Notes under the pieces: model-generated
What the model saw: only the letters and a program-made list of their open reading frames with translations
What the model was told of the DNA's origin: nothing
Database searches by the model: none
Assembly (NCBI RefSeq): GCF_000935125.1
Contig: NZ_JRKI01000034.1
Span: forward strand, 670,318-734,317
From: Streptomyces natalensis ATCC 27448
GTDB lineage: Bacteria > Actinomycetota > Actinomycetes > Streptomycetales > Streptomycetaceae
Reading direction: 5' to 3'
DNA length: 64,000 nt
In this document: piece by piece, positions 17,790 to 28,425 of the stretch
Numbering within the stretch: position 1 is the stretch's first letter
How the letters are laid out: each line of letters begins with the position of its first letter
Translations under genes and position numbers: made by a program

Positions 17790-18100
17790 TCGGACCCCGG
17801 CCCGTCAAGACCCCTCCGCCGCCACCGGGACACCGACCGCCCCGGCGCCCCCGGGCGCCACCGCCCCCTCCGCCGCACCATCGCTGACCTGCGACGGGAT
17901 GATCTCCCGCGGAAGCGGAAACCGCCGCGGCCGGCACGAAGGCGATCACGGCCTTGGGGCCGTAGCCGCGGAATGACGGTGACAGGCGTCCGGTCCCGGC
18001 GCGAGCTGGGGCGTCAACAGCACGACCGCCGTCGAGGCGAGCCAGGTCCGAATGCCGTACCAGGCGACGGCCATCACCGCGCGGAGCGACGCGGGGGCAT
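17790..18100 (-). pseudogene. Probable remnant of an NCS1 nucleobase/allantoin permease
   Basis: Three out-of-phase segments on the minus strand look like pieces of one membrane transporter. At about 18095-18010 the frame reads RAVMAVAWYGIRTWLAS, very like the NCS1 family block with VMA..WYG.Q.W. A shifted frame near 17975-17910 reads FRGYGPKAVIAFVPAAA, like a late NCS1 membrane helix. A third frame ends in a hydrophilic tail and stop near 17800. No intact frame joins them. Place and strand, just upstream of allantoinase, suit a lost allantoin permease. Identification is by eye. Confidence 0.45.
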
Positions 18101-18371
18101 TGCAATTTGGAGGATTCCACAGAATGGACAGTAGGTTTCGCGCAGCAGAACGTAGCTATGGCCACTGGCACCGTCAAGGGATCACGTATAGGCACCGCCC
18201 CCTTCTCACGCCTTGGGACGACCGGGCACCTGACCGGCGGGAACGACTGTGCGAGAGGCCGTGTAGGAACGGGAGGGGACCGGTAGGCTGCTTCGGTCGG
18301 GCCCGGCGCCCGAAAGCCCATGGGCACGAAGATGCCGAGACCGATCCGATCCGCCCCGAAAGGAACGCGCC
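18101..18371. other. Leader of the IclR-family regulator gene
   Basis: An A/T-richer island at 18098-18180 holds a short inverted repeat, ATTCCACAGAAT (18114-18125). A forward frame from ATG 18124 with GGAGGA upstream runs into the regulator gene but is Arg/Pro-rich and looks spurious. This is the likely promoter region of the regulator. Confidence 0.5.
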
Positions 18372-19175
18372 GTGCCGCCGTCCAGCGCCAGCACCTCCGC
18401 CGCCGAAGCCAAACCCCAAGGCGCCAGCGGCGGCGTCCAGTCCCTTGAGCGCGCCTTCGATCTGCTCGAGCGGATGGCCGACGCCGGGGGCGAGGTCGGC
18501 CTCAGCGAGCTCTCCGCCAGCAGCGGACTGCCGCTGCCCACCATCCACCGCCTGATGCGCACCCTGGTGGCCTGCGGCTACGTCCGTCAGCAGCCCAACC
18601 GCCGGTACGCCCTCGGCCCGCGTCTGATCCGGCTGGGCGAGAGCGCCTCGCGACTGCTGGGCACCTGGGCGCGGCCGTATCTGGCCCGCCTGGTGGAGGA
18701 GACCGGCGAGACCGCCAACATGGCGCTGCTCGACGGCGACGAGATCGTGTACGTCGCACAGGTCCCCTCCCGGCACGCGGTCCGCATGTTCACCGAGGTC
18801 GGCCGGCGCGTCCTGCCGCACTCCACCGGCGTCGGCAAGGCCCTGCTGGCCAACCATCCGCCGGAGGAGGTGCGCGCACTGCTCGGCCGTACGGGCATGC
18901 CCGCCGCGACCGAGAAGACGATCACCGACCCGGACGGCTTCCTCGACGCGCTCGCCGACGTCCGGCGGCTGGGCTATGCGGTGGACGACAACGAGCAGGA
19001 GATCGGCGTCCGCTGCCTCGCGGTGCCGGTGCCCAACTCGCCCACGTCCGCGGCGATCTCCATCTCGGGCCCGACCGGCCGGGTGACGGAGGCGGCGACG
19101 GACAAGATCGTGCCGGTACTCCAGGAGGTCGCGGCGCAGCTGTCGGTGGCGCTGGCGAGCCAGTCGCCGGCGTAG
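18372..19175 (+). CDS. allR: IclR-family regulator, AllR-like
   Basis: The 267-residue protein has an N-terminal winged helix (about 22-85, with SASSGLPLPTIHRLMRTL) and a C-terminal effector domain (about 98-265). In Streptomyces coelicolor an IclR regulator named AllR beside allantoinase represses the allantoin genes; the same context here supports the symbol. Divergent from allantoinase, with four matching inverted repeats in front of purine-catabolic operons. GTG 18372 follows AAAGGA. That this protein binds those repeats is inferred. Confidence 0.85.
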   Translation: MPPSSASTSAAEAKPQGASGGVQSLERAFDLLERMADAGGEVGLSELSASSGLPLPTIHRLMRTLVACGYVRQQPNRRYALGPRLIRLGESASRLLGTWARPYLARLVEETGETANMALLDGDEIVYVAQVPSRHAVRMFTEVGRRVLPHSTGVGKALLANHPPEEVRALLGRTGMPAATEKTITDPDGFLDALADVRRLGYAVDDNEQEIGVRCLAVPVPNSPTSAAISISGPTGRVTEAATDKIVPVLQEVAAQLSVALASQSPA

Positions 19176-19209
19176 GGCGCGGGACGGGGGCGGGGCCGGC
19201 CGGGGTGGT

Positions 19210-19569
19210 TCACCGGCCTCGGGGCAGTTCGCTGAAGCTGTCGATTCCCTCGCGTACCTCGGTCAGCGCGGGCGACAGCGCGCTGACCGAACCGACCGCC
19301 CCCGCGATCAGCAGCAGCGAACGGCGCAACCGGGGCACTTCGGGCACACCGTCCTGCACCATCGCGTCGAGCGCGGCCAGTTCCTCGTCGGCGAAGACCC
19401 GGTCCGGTAACTCCCCCGGAAGGACGGCCAGTTGACGCCGCAGCCGGGCCACCGCGCCGCGCAGCGCCCGGATCCGTACATCGGCCTCTCCCCCGCTCAC
19501 CTGCCCGGCCACTCCCCCGCGCCCCGACCCCTGCGGCTCCGCTTGCGCCCGCGTCTGCACGTCTTCCAC
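19210..19569 (-). CDS. Conserved hypothetical protein, possibly DUF5955
   Basis: A 119-residue protein with two or three amphipathic helices (IRALRGAVARLRRQLAV, LRRSLLLIAGAVGSV) and no catalytic motif. GTG 19569 has GGAGG about ten bases upstream; GTG 19605 would add 12 residues but lacks a ribosome binding site. It converges on the AllR gene. The family name is from memory of actinobacterial proteins of this size and is uncertain. Confidence 0.6.
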   Translation of the reverse strand: MEDVQTRAQAEPQGSGRGGVAGQVSGGEADVRIRALRGAVARLRRQLAVLPGELPDRVFADEELAALDAMVQDGVPEVPRLRRSLLLIAGAVGSVSALSPALTEVREGIDSFSELPRGR

Positions 19570-19870
19570 AACGACGGCTGCCTCCAAGGCCGTTGACCGT
19601 TTCACAGTGCGCGACAGTTAACGCCACTCTGTGGTGATCGCGCCATACGGAGAGCGAAAAAACCGATCACGGGGCGGGCGCCCGGCGGCCTTCGCCGCCC
19701 GCGGCGGTGCCGTCCGGCAGTGCCGTCGACGAGCGAACGCGGACCGGGGCCCCGGCGGCCCCTGCGACGGCCCCAGAGGACCCCTCAGCCGCCCGTTCGA
19801 CCGTCGCGCAGACAATCCCACACAGCCCAGTCCTCGAAGGCGCTCAGACGCGCCCGGAGCCCCGCCCGGC
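19570..19870. other. Intergenic region between two minus-strand genes
   Basis: About 300 bases with an A/T-richer patch at 19603-19670 that may hold the promoter of the hypothetical gene. No other feature is seen. Confidence 0.5.
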
Positions 19871-21760
19871 CTACTGCCCGTCCTCGGGCTCCACCGCATT
19901 GCGCCACACCCGCACCGCGACCGTCATGTAGCTGCTCACGTCCGACTCGGGCGCCATGCTCTTGAAGGTGATCAGCGCGACCGTGCCGTAGTTGGTGGTC
20001 AGGCACATCTGCGCGTCCTTGGTCAGCTTCTTCACGCTGATGCTCTTGGTGAAGCGGGTCTCCGTACGGCAGGTGTCGAGCGTGCCCTTCTCGCCGGGGT
20101 TGAGCAGCACCAGCTTGCCGCTCTGGGTGTCGACCGTGCTGTCCGAGTACTCGTTGTGTGTGAAGGAGAAGTCGTTGCCCGTATCGCTGTCCTCGCTCTT
20201 GGGCGCGACCGGATTGTCGGCCATGGACAGGTGGTAGGTGTCGGGCAGATCGATCTTCGCGTAGTCGGTGGGCTTCGGGTCCTTCACCACGGAACCGGAA
20301 GCGCCGCCCGTGGCGCTGGGGCTCGGCGACGTACCGTCCGACGGGGTCGCCGTCGCGCCGCCGCCGCTGCCGACCTGCTTCTTCTTGCCGCCCTTGCTCT
20401 CGGCCTGCTGGTGCGACGCTTTCCCGCGGCCCTTCATGACGTAGTAGACGGCGGCGCCGCCCGCACCCGCGAAGACCAGCATGCACACCAGCACCAGGGC
20501 GGTGACCAGGCCCTTGCGCTTCTTCTTCGGGGCCTGCGGGGGCTGTGCGGCCTGCGGGGAGGGCGAGGACTGCGGAGGCTGCGCGGCCGGCCCGGGGGCG
20601 GTGGGTGCGGTGGCGGCCGGGCCGGTGCCGTTCGGACCGGCGGGCACCTGGGTGAGGGGCGCGGTGACGTTGGCGGTCGGCGCCTGGGCCGCGGGCCCGT
20701 AACCGGGCGGCGGGGTCTGCGGCTGCTGCGGAACGGGCGCCGCCGAGGGGGCGGGCGGGTGCGCCGGAGGCCGCGGGGTGGTCAGCGGGGCCGTGGCGGG
20801 CTGCGTGGCCGGCGGCTCCACCGGGGGCGGCGGGGCCTGCGCGGGCGCGGGGGCCGCGGTACGGGTGGTGATGTCGGCAGCCACCGCGGTGGGCAGCCAG
20901 TCCTCGGGGCGGCGCAGCTGCGTCTGCCCGGAGGCCGCGCCGCACAGGGCGATCACCTCGGCGACGGACGGGCGCTCCGCGGCCTCCTTGGCCAGGCAGC
21001 GGGTGACCAACTCGCCCAGTTCCTCGGGGAGTCCGGTCAGGTCCGGCTGCTCGTGGACGATGCGGTAGAGCACCCCGTGGGAGGTGCCCTCGCCGAACGC
21101 CGGTGACCCGATGGCCGCGTACGCCGCCACCTGGCCGAGCGCGAAGATGTCGGTGGCGGGGGTGACGGTGCTGCCGGCGGCCTGTTCGGGCGCCATGAAC
21201 GTGGGGGTGCCGATGGTGACACCGCTGCTGGTCAGGGACGTGGCGTCGGCGGCGCGGGCGATACCGAAGTCGATGACGCGGGGGCCGTCGGCGGCGAGCA
21301 GGACGTTGGACGGCTTCAGATCCCGGTGGACGATGCCCGCGCCATGGATGACCTGGAGGGCCTCGGCTATCCCGGCGACCAGCAACAGCACGGTGGACAC
21401 GGGCAGTTTGCCGTGCTCGGCGACGGCCGCGGAGAGCGAGGGGCCGGGCACGTAGGCGGTCGCGAGCCAGGGGCTGGCGCCGTCGGCGTCACTGTCGATG
21501 ACCGGGGCGGTGAACAGCCCCTGGACGCGCTGCGCCGACTGCACCTCCTGCTTGAAGCGGCGGCGGAATTCGGCGTCCTCGCTGAACTCGGGGCGGATCA
21601 CCTTGATGGCGACGGGGCGCCCGCCGGGCGTGTAGGAGAGGTAGACCTTGCCCATACCGCCGGAACCGAGCCGTGCCGTCAGGCGGTAGCCCGCGATGGA
21701 CCGCGGGTCATCCCCCTCCAGCGGCTGGAAGATCCCGGACGAGCCCACACTGTTCACCAC
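19871..21760 (-). CDS. Membrane Ser/Thr protein kinase (PknB-like)
   Basis: The 629-residue protein has a cytoplasmic Hanks-type kinase domain (about 25-285): Gly loop LGSGGMGKV (31-39), Lys53, HRDLKPSN (Asp147), DFG (164-166) and GTPTFMAPE in the activation segment. A 120-residue Pro/Ala-rich linker leads to one membrane helix (about 417-441) and an extracellular domain of about 185 residues. There are no PASTA repeats, so the sensor differs from PknB of the cell-wall type. Tandem GTG codons at 21760 and 21757 are both possible starts. Confidence 0.9.
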   Translation of the reverse strand: MVNSVGSSGIFQPLEGDDPRSIAGYRLTARLGSGGMGKVYLSYTPGGRPVAIKVIRPEFSEDAEFRRRFKQEVQSAQRVQGLFTAPVIDSDADGASPWLATAYVPGPSLSAAVAEHGKLPVSTVLLLVAGIAEALQVIHGAGIVHRDLKPSNVLLAADGPRVIDFGIARAADATSLTSSGVTIGTPTFMAPEQAAGSTVTPATDIFALGQVAAYAAIGSPAFGEGTSHGVLYRIVHEQPDLTGLPEELGELVTRCLAKEAAERPSVAEVIALCGAASGQTQLRRPEDWLPTAVAADITTRTAAPAPAQAPPPPVEPPATQPATAPLTTPRPPAHPPAPSAAPVPQQPQTPPPGYGPAAQAPTANVTAPLTQVPAGPNGTGPAATAPTAPGPAAQPPQSSPSPQAAQPPQAPKKKRKGLVTALVLVCMLVFAGAGGAAVYYVMKGRGKASHQQAESKGGKKKQVGSGGGATATPSDGTSPSPSATGGASGSVVKDPKPTDYAKIDLPDTYHLSMADNPVAPKSEDSDTGNDFSFTHNEYSDSTVDTQSGKLVLLNPGEKGTLDTCRTETRFTKSISVKKLTKDAQMCLTTNYGTVALITFKSMAPESDVSSYMTVAVRVWRNAVEPEDGQ

Positions 21761-22131
21761 TTGGTCCCCCGACTCACAAAAACTGGGCGTGCCGCTTCAG
21801 TTCGGCGCCACGATGTCCGCAACGGGGCAGAACCTTATCCGGCCTTCCCCCCTGCCGTGACATCTGCGCGGTCCCGGCCGACGCCATGTCCGAAGCGCCG
21901 TATTCGCACCCGGATCCGGGGCCGCCCGGCGCCCCTCCAGGGCCGTCCAGGACCCGCCCACCGTCCGCACGGCCGCGCTCTGCCCAGATCCACCCCCCTC
22001 ACACATCGGACATGCGTTCGCTCCGCCACCCGTTGGCATGGGCGTAGGGAAAGCGATGCGTATGGCGCGGCACCATGGAGCACTCTCACGTTCAGGGAAA
22101 TTTCCGGCATATCACTGGATCGGAGACTGTC
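21761..22131. other. Intergenic region, divergent promoters
   Basis: It separates the kinase gene (minus) from a small forward gene. An A/T-richer stretch near 22085-22120 precedes the forward gene. No inverted repeat or gene is evident. Confidence 0.5.
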
Positions 22132-22356
22132 TTGGAGTCCAACACCGGCCCCGCATCCGGCCCGAACCCGCGCCCCGACAGCGTCGTGCAGCTGATCTGC
22201 CGGGCATACGGGCTCACCGACGCGTCCGAAATCACCGTGGAGCACATACACCGCTACGTCACCGAGCACCGCCTCTCGGACCACCGGACGCAGCAGCTCC
22301 GGGACCGGCTGCGGCCCAAGATCCCTCGCCAGCGGGCGTCCGGCGATGCGGCGTGA
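22132..22356 (+). CDS. Small hypothetical protein
   Basis: A 74-residue protein begins at TTG 22132 with CGGAG six bases upstream. The frame is open to ATG 22075, but that codon has no ribosome binding site. A helical middle part (SVVQLICRAYGLTDASEITVE) and a basic C-terminus suggest a small soluble, possibly nucleic-acid- or protein-binding domain; no family is recognised. Confidence 0.5.
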   Translation: MESNTGPASGPNPRPDSVVQLICRAYGLTDASEITVEHIHRYVTEHRLSDHRTQQLRDRLRPKIPRQRASGDAA

Positions 22357-22394
22357 GGCCGCCGTGCGAGGCCGCCATGCGATAAGCACTCCCC

Positions 22395-23036
22395 ATGGCA
22401 TCGACCTCACCCACCTCACCGGCCGCCTCGCCCCCGCCGGCCCCCCGCCCTCCCCGGGTGGCCGGGCTGCTGCTCGCCGCGGGCGGCGGGCGGCGACTGG
22501 GCGGACACCCCAAGGCGCTGCTCGCACACCGGGGGCGACCGCTGGTCGAGCATGCGGCGCGGGTGCTGCGGGACGGCGGCTGCGACCCGGTGCACATCGT
22601 GCTGGGCGCGGCCGCCGACGCCGTACGCGAGCGCGCCGACCTCACCGCGTACACCACCTCGGTCAACCCCGACTGGGCCCAGGGCATGGGCACTTCGCTC
22701 CGCGTGGGCCTGGCGGCGCTGGCCGGTTCGGGGGCCGATGCGGTGCTGGTGTCCCTGGTGGACCAGCCGGGCATCGGCGCCGCGGCGGTGGCGCGGGTGG
22801 TGGCCGCATACCAGGGCCGCGCCTCGCTCGTCTCCGCCGCGTACGAGGGGCGGCGCGGCCATCCCTCGCTGTTCGGCGCCGACCGCTGGGCGGACATCGC
22901 GGCGAGTGCGGAGGGCGACCAGGGGGCGCGCGCCTATCTCCGGCGGCACGCCGGTGTGATCAAGCTCATCGAATGCTCCGATGTGGCCGAGCCGTACGAC
23001 ATCGACACACCGGAGGACCTGCGGCGGCTCGAATGA
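22395..23036 (+). CDS. mocA: Molybdenum cofactor cytidylyltransferase-like protein (MocA)
   Basis: The 213-residue protein has the NTP_transf_3 fold used to attach CMP to molybdopterin: LLLAAGGGRRLGGHPKALL (25-43) binds the nucleotide, SLVDQPG near 122 holds the metal, and GRRGHPSLF near 153 follows. Such enzymes mature the cofactor of xanthine dehydrogenase, whose genes lie 27 kb away in this window. The Ala/Pro-rich first 20 residues are unconserved. Symbol given by family and context. Confidence 0.8.
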   Translation: MASTSPTSPAASPPPAPRPPRVAGLLLAAGGGRRLGGHPKALLAHRGRPLVEHAARVLRDGGCDPVHIVLGAAADAVRERADLTAYTTSVNPDWAQGMGTSLRVGLAALAGSGADAVLVSLVDQPGIGAAAVARVVAAYQGRASLVSAAYEGRRGHPSLFGADRWADIAASAEGDQGARAYLRRHAGVIKLIECSDVAEPYDIDTPEDLRRLE

Positions 23037-23351
23037 CCGGACAGGGGCGCGACCTGCGACGCAGCCGGGTGCAGCGGGGCGCGCGGCGGGCCGGAGCGGG
23101 CACCCGCCGGAGTCATGGAGCGTGATGGCGATGGCACTGAGAGCCATTTGATCTCCAGTTCTGTCGACCCGGAGAATCTCGATATCAACAAACCATTGAA
23201 GTTCCGCGATAAGAAAACTACTCTCCACTGGTCAGAAGCGCCCTGAATCCAGACGGCGCCCGCGACCGTACCCCGGAGCCCGCGGCACCCCGTGCCGCAC
23301 GGGCGCCCCCGGCGGCCGCCAGGCACCGCCGCTGAATTGGAGTGACAGCTC
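23037..23351. other. Regulatory region before malate synthase
   Basis: This 315-base region is relatively A/T-rich around 23150-23230. It holds the AllR-type site at 23183-23201 and a 14-base match to the end of the MITE-like element (23231-23244). No gene is supported. Confidence 0.6.
23183..23201. promoter_or_regulatory. AllR-type operator before malate synthase
   Basis: TATCAACAAACCATTGAAG fits the TCAACA-N3-TGTTGA pattern with one mismatch in the right arm, 151 bp upstream of the malate synthase ATG. It is the most degenerate of the four sites. Confidence 0.6.
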
Positions 23352-24980
<1,629 letters not shown>

Positions 24981-24993
24981 CCCCGACCACACC

Positions 24994-25041
24994 CGAAGGG
25001 CCCCCACCGGCCGCGATGATGCGGCGGGCGGGGGCCCTTCG
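24994..25041 (+). terminator. Terminator after malate synthase
   Basis: A perfect 12-bp outer stem (24994-25005 with 25030-25041) and an inner GC-rich stem begin 13 bases beyond the stop codon. Confidence 0.75.
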
Positions 25042-25141
25042 GCCTGCCGGGGCAGGGACGGGATCTGGAGGGGAGCCCCCGGCAGCGCGGTACTGTGTGC
25101 CGTTGCCGGGCACTATGGGCGTAGTAAAAGGAGCGGATGGC

Positions 25142-25744
25142 GTGGCGCGACGGCGGGAGCAGGTGCTGGGGGCGGCGGTCGAGGTGCTGGGGGCCGAGGG
25201 GCTGCGGCGGCTGACGTATCAGGCCGTGGACAGTGCTGCGGGGGTTCCCACCGGTACCACGTCCAACTACTTCCGCAATCGCGCGGCACTCATCGACGGC
25301 ATCGTCGATCACCTCCAGGCGCTGGAGCGGCGGGAGTGGGAGTCCTTCGCGGCCGGTATCGATCCGGCCGATCCCGGTGAACTGGCCGAGGCGATGGCCG
25401 CGTTCGTCCGGTATGCCACGGGGCCCGGCCGGTCGCTGACGGCCGCCCGGTATGCGCTGTTCCTGGAGTCCACGGCCCGGCCCGAGCTGCGCGGGCCCCT
25501 GGCGCGGGGGCGGCAGGCGGTGCTCGCCTGGAGTGCGGAACGGGTGGGCCGCTTCGGCTCCGAGGCTCCAAAGCGGCACGGGCGGATGCTGCTCGATCAC
25601 CTCGATGGGGTGGTGCTGCATCAACTCGTCTTTCCTGATGAGGAGTTCGATGCGGCGTCGGATCTCCGGGATTTGCTGGAGGGGCTGTTGGGCGGACGGG
25701 ATCGAGCAGCGGGACTGGACGGGCTGTCGCCGCCCGGCCGTTGA
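25142..25744 (+). CDS. TetR-family transcriptional regulator
   Basis: The 200-residue protein opens with a TetR helix-turn-helix (about 8-52, LTYQAVDSAAGVPTGTTSNYF), and its C-terminal part resembles the TetR_C_6/BetI-like ligand domain. GTG 25142 has AAAAGGAG upstream; ATG 25115 in frame is less well placed. Neighbours do not reveal its target; chitosanase downstream has its own operator candidate. Confidence 0.8.
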   Translation: MARRREQVLGAAVEVLGAEGLRRLTYQAVDSAAGVPTGTTSNYFRNRAALIDGIVDHLQALERREWESFAAGIDPADPGELAEAMAAFVRYATGPGRSLTAARYALFLESTARPELRGPLARGRQAVLAWSAERVGRFGSEAPKRHGRMLLDHLDGVVLHQLVFPDEEFDAASDLRDLLEGLLGGRDRAAGLDGLSPPGR

Positions 25745-25805
25745 GCGCAGGACGAGTGACCACGACGGGCGCGTGTGACGGGTTCACGTCATGCGCCGAG
25801 TCTGG

Positions 25806-25820
25806 TAGGAAAGCTTCCTA
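25806..25820. promoter_or_regulatory. Chitosanase operator candidate (CsnR-box-like)
   Basis: TAGGAAAGCTTCCTA has perfect 6-bp arms around AGC, 54 bp before the chitosanase ATG. It resembles the conserved palindrome before chitosanase genes in Streptomyces that is bound by the ROK repressor CsnR. No CsnR gene is seen in this window. Confidence 0.65.
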
Positions 25821-25873
25821 ACGATTGGGGACCCCCACGGACCCCCATGCCTCGCTCCGGACTGGAGGACTCC

Positions 25874-26752
25874 ATGCGCACCCGATCGACAGGCGGCCGC
25901 TCCCGCGGCAGCGGACTGCCCAAGACTGCCGTCCGTACCGCCCTCGGCCTCGCCCTGCTCGCCGTCCCGGCCACCGCCGTCGCCACCGCCGCGCACCACG
26001 CCCCCGCCGCGGCCCACCGGGCGGCCCCCGCCGTACGGGCCGCGACCGGCCTCGACGACCCGGCGAAGAAGGAGATCGCCATGCAGCTGGTCTCCAGCGC
26101 CGAGAACTCCTCGCTGGACTGGAAGGCCCAGTACCAGTACATCGAGGACATCGGCGACGGGCGGGGCTACACCGGCGGGATCATCGGTTTCTGCTCCGGT
26201 ACGCACGACATGCTCGAAGTCGTCGAGCTCTATACGAAGAAGAGGCCGGACAACGTCCTGGCGAAGTATCTGCCCGCGCTGCGCAAGGTGGACGGCAGCG
26301 ATTCGCACGAGGGGCTTGACCCCAACTACCCCAAGGACTGGAAGAAGGCGGCCCAGGACCGCGAGTTCCAGAAGGCGCAGAACGATGAGCGCGACCGGGT
26401 CTACTTCAACCCCGCCGTCAAGCAGGGCAAGGCCGACGGGATCGGCGTGCTGGGGCAGTTCGCGTACTACGACGCGATCGTGATGCACGGCGACGGCGAC
26501 GACAGGACCAGCTTCCCCAGCATCCGCAAGCGCGCGCTGGCCCAGGCGAAGCCGCCGGCCCAGGGCGGCGACGAGAAGACGTATCTGAACGCCTTCCTCG
26601 ACGCACGGGTGTGGGCGATGAAGCAGGAGGAGGCGCACAGCGACACCAGCCGGGTGGACACCGAGCAGCGGGCGTTCCTCCGGCGGGGCAATCTGGATCT
26701 GCACACGCCGTTGGACTGGAAGGTGTACGGGGACAGCTACCACATAGGGTGA
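25874..26752 (+). CDS. csnA: Secreted chitosanase, glycoside hydrolase family 46
   Basis: The 292-residue precursor has a long signal region (about 1-50, hydrophobic core TALGLALLAVPATAVA) and a GH46 domain almost identical in motif to the Streptomyces N174 enzyme. The catalytic acid Glu77 in SSAENSSLDWK and base Asp95 in IEDIGDGRGYTGG keep the 18-residue spacing of the N174 pair. It cleaves glucosamine linkages in chitosan outside the cell. ATG 25874 follows GGAGGA. Confidence 0.93.
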   Translation: MRTRSTGGRSRGSGLPKTAVRTALGLALLAVPATAVATAAHHAPAAAHRAAPAVRAATGLDDPAKKEIAMQLVSSAENSSLDWKAQYQYIEDIGDGRGYTGGIIGFCSGTHDMLEVVELYTKKRPDNVLAKYLPALRKVDGSDSHEGLDPNYPKDWKKAAQDREFQKAQNDERDRVYFNPAVKQGKADGIGVLGQFAYYDAIVMHGDGDDRTSFPSIRKRALAQAKPPAQGGDEKTYLNAFLDARVWAMKQEEAHSDTSRVDTEQRAFLRRGNLDLHTPLDWKVYGDSYHIG

Positions 26753-26779
26753 TTCGACCCGACGCGGCGCTCCATGCAC

Positions 26780-26827
26780 CAACGGCCCGTAGGAGAACGG
26801 CAGTTGCCGGTCCGCTACGGGCCGTTG
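26780..26827 (+). terminator. Terminator after chitosanase
   Basis: A perfect 13-bp stem (26780-26792 with 26815-26827) encloses a 22-base loop that can fold further. It starts 28 bases after the stop and could serve both strands, since the permease gene ends at 26890. Confidence 0.7.
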
Positions 26828-26889
26828 TCGGCGTCACGGGTGTGTCGGGGGCGGCGGTCGGGTGGCCGGGGTAATCGGCTGTCCATGGG

Positions 26890-28425
26890 TCAGGGCGTGG
26901 GCGCCGAGGCCGGTTCGCCGGAACCGGGGTCCTTGGCGCGGCGGTCGGCCTGTTGGGGGATGGCCACCTCGGTGGGTGTGGCGGCGTCGGGTCCGTCGAC
27001 GACGTCAGGCCCGTCGGCCGCGTCGGCACCGGCCTCGGCCTGTGTCTCCGCCGTGACCGCGCCCGTATCGGCCTCCTCCGCCCCGTCCCCGCCCTTCCCG
27101 AAGTGGTTGAACGCGAGGTTGAGGACGATCGCCACCAGGCAGCCGGTGCTGATGCCGGAGTCCAGGATGACCAGCATGTCCTTGGGCAGGTTGTGGTAGA
27201 AGTCCGGTGCCGCGATCGGGATCAGGCCGATGCCGACGGAGGCCGCGACGATCAGGGAGTTCTCGCCCTTCTCCATGGCGGCACCGGCCAGCGTCTGGAT
27301 GCCGCTGGCGGCCACCGATCCGAACAGGACGATGCCGGCGCCGCCCAGGACGGGCAGCGGGACGAGGGAGATGGCCGAGGCGGCGACCGGGGACAGGCCG
27401 AGCACGATCAGGATGACGCCGCCGGTGGCGACGACGAAGCGGCTGCGGACCTTGGTCATCGCCACCAGGCCGATGTTCTGGGCGAAGGCGCTGTTGGCGA
27501 AGCCGTTGAAGAGCGGGCTGAGGGCGCTGCCGAGGGTGTCGGCGCGCAGGCCGCCCTCGATGGTGCGCTCGTCCGCCAGGCGGCCGACGATCTTGCCGAG
27601 GGCGAGCATGTCCGCCGTCGACTCGGTCATACACACCAGCATCACGATGCACATCGAGACGATCGCCGCGAGGTCGAACTGCGGGGCGCCGAAGTGGAAA
27701 GGCGTCGGGAAGCCGATGAAGTCCGCCTTGGCCAGGGCGCCGAAGTCGGTGATGCCCACGGGGACCGCGATCAGGGTGCCGGCGATCAGGCCGAGCAGAA
27801 TCGCGATCTGCTGGAGGAATCCGCGCAGCACCTTGCGCAGCACCAGCACGATCACGAACGTCAGCGCGGCCATGCCGATGTTGGTCAGGGAACCGTAGTC
27901 GGGGGCCCGGTCGTTGCCTCCCTGGGACCAGTTGAAGGCCACGGGCAGGAGGGAGACACCGATCAGGGTGATGACGGTGCCGGTGACGACCGGGGGGAAG
28001 AAGCGGACGAGCTTGGAGAAGTAGGGGGCGAGGGCGAAGCCGAGCACACCGGCGACCATCACCGCACCGAAGATGATCGGCAGCGCATCGTGCGGGCTCT
28101 GGGCCTTGCCGATGGCGACCATCGGGGTCACACCGGCGAAGGAAACGCCGTTGACGAAGGGGAGTTTGGCGCCGACCTTCCAGAACCCGAGGGTCTGGAG
28201 CAGGGTGGCTATCCCGGCGGTGAAGAGGCTGGCGCCCATCAGGAACGCGGTCTCGGTGGGACTCAGCCCGCAGGCCGGTCCCACGATCATCGGCGGGGCC
28301 ACCACACCCGCATACATCGCGGCCACATGCTGTAGGCCGCTGGTGAACATCTTGAAGGGCGGGAGGGTCTGATCGACCGGATGCTTCCGGTCCTCCTCCG
28401 ACTTCTGCCCGGTGATTGCGGCCAC
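26890..28425 (-). CDS. NCS2-family xanthine/uracil permease
   Basis: The 511-residue protein has about 14 membrane segments and the NCS2 signatures: LQHVAAMYAGVVAPP (31-45), Glu268 in CMTESTADML and QNIGLVAMT at 316-324, the nucleobase motif of helix 10. The last 65 residues form an acidic, Ala-rich cytoplasmic tail. GTG 28425 is preceded by AAGGAGG. Its place after the guanine deaminase gene suggests uptake of xanthine or a related purine base. A pair of strong hairpins lies in its leader. Confidence 0.9.
   Translation of the reverse strand: MAAITGQKSEEDRKHPVDQTLPPFKMFTSGLQHVAAMYAGVVAPPMIVGPACGLSPTETAFLMGASLFTAGIATLLQTLGFWKVGAKLPFVNGVSFAGVTPMVAIGKAQSPHDALPIIFGAVMVAGVLGFALAPYFSKLVRFFPPVVTGTVITLIGVSLLPVAFNWSQGGNDRAPDYGSLTNIGMAALTFVIVLVLRKVLRGFLQQIAILLGLIAGTLIAVPVGITDFGALAKADFIGFPTPFHFGAPQFDLAAIVSMCIVMLVCMTESTADMLALGKIVGRLADERTIEGGLRADTLGSALSPLFNGFANSAFAQNIGLVAMTKVRSRFVVATGGVILIVLGLSPVAASAISLVPLPVLGGAGIVLFGSVAASGIQTLAGAAMEKGENSLIVAASVGIGLIPIAAPDFYHNLPKDMLVILDSGISTGCLVAIVLNLAFNHFGKGGDGAEEADTGAVTAETQAEAGADAADGPDVVDGPDAATPTEVAIPQQADRRAKDPGSGEPASAPTP

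Noticed and set aside
18124..18555. Forward frame from ATG 18124 with a GGAGGA upstream
   Set aside because: It runs out of frame into the AllR-like gene and has Arg/Pro-rich shadow composition; the regulator start at 18372 has its own ribosome binding site.
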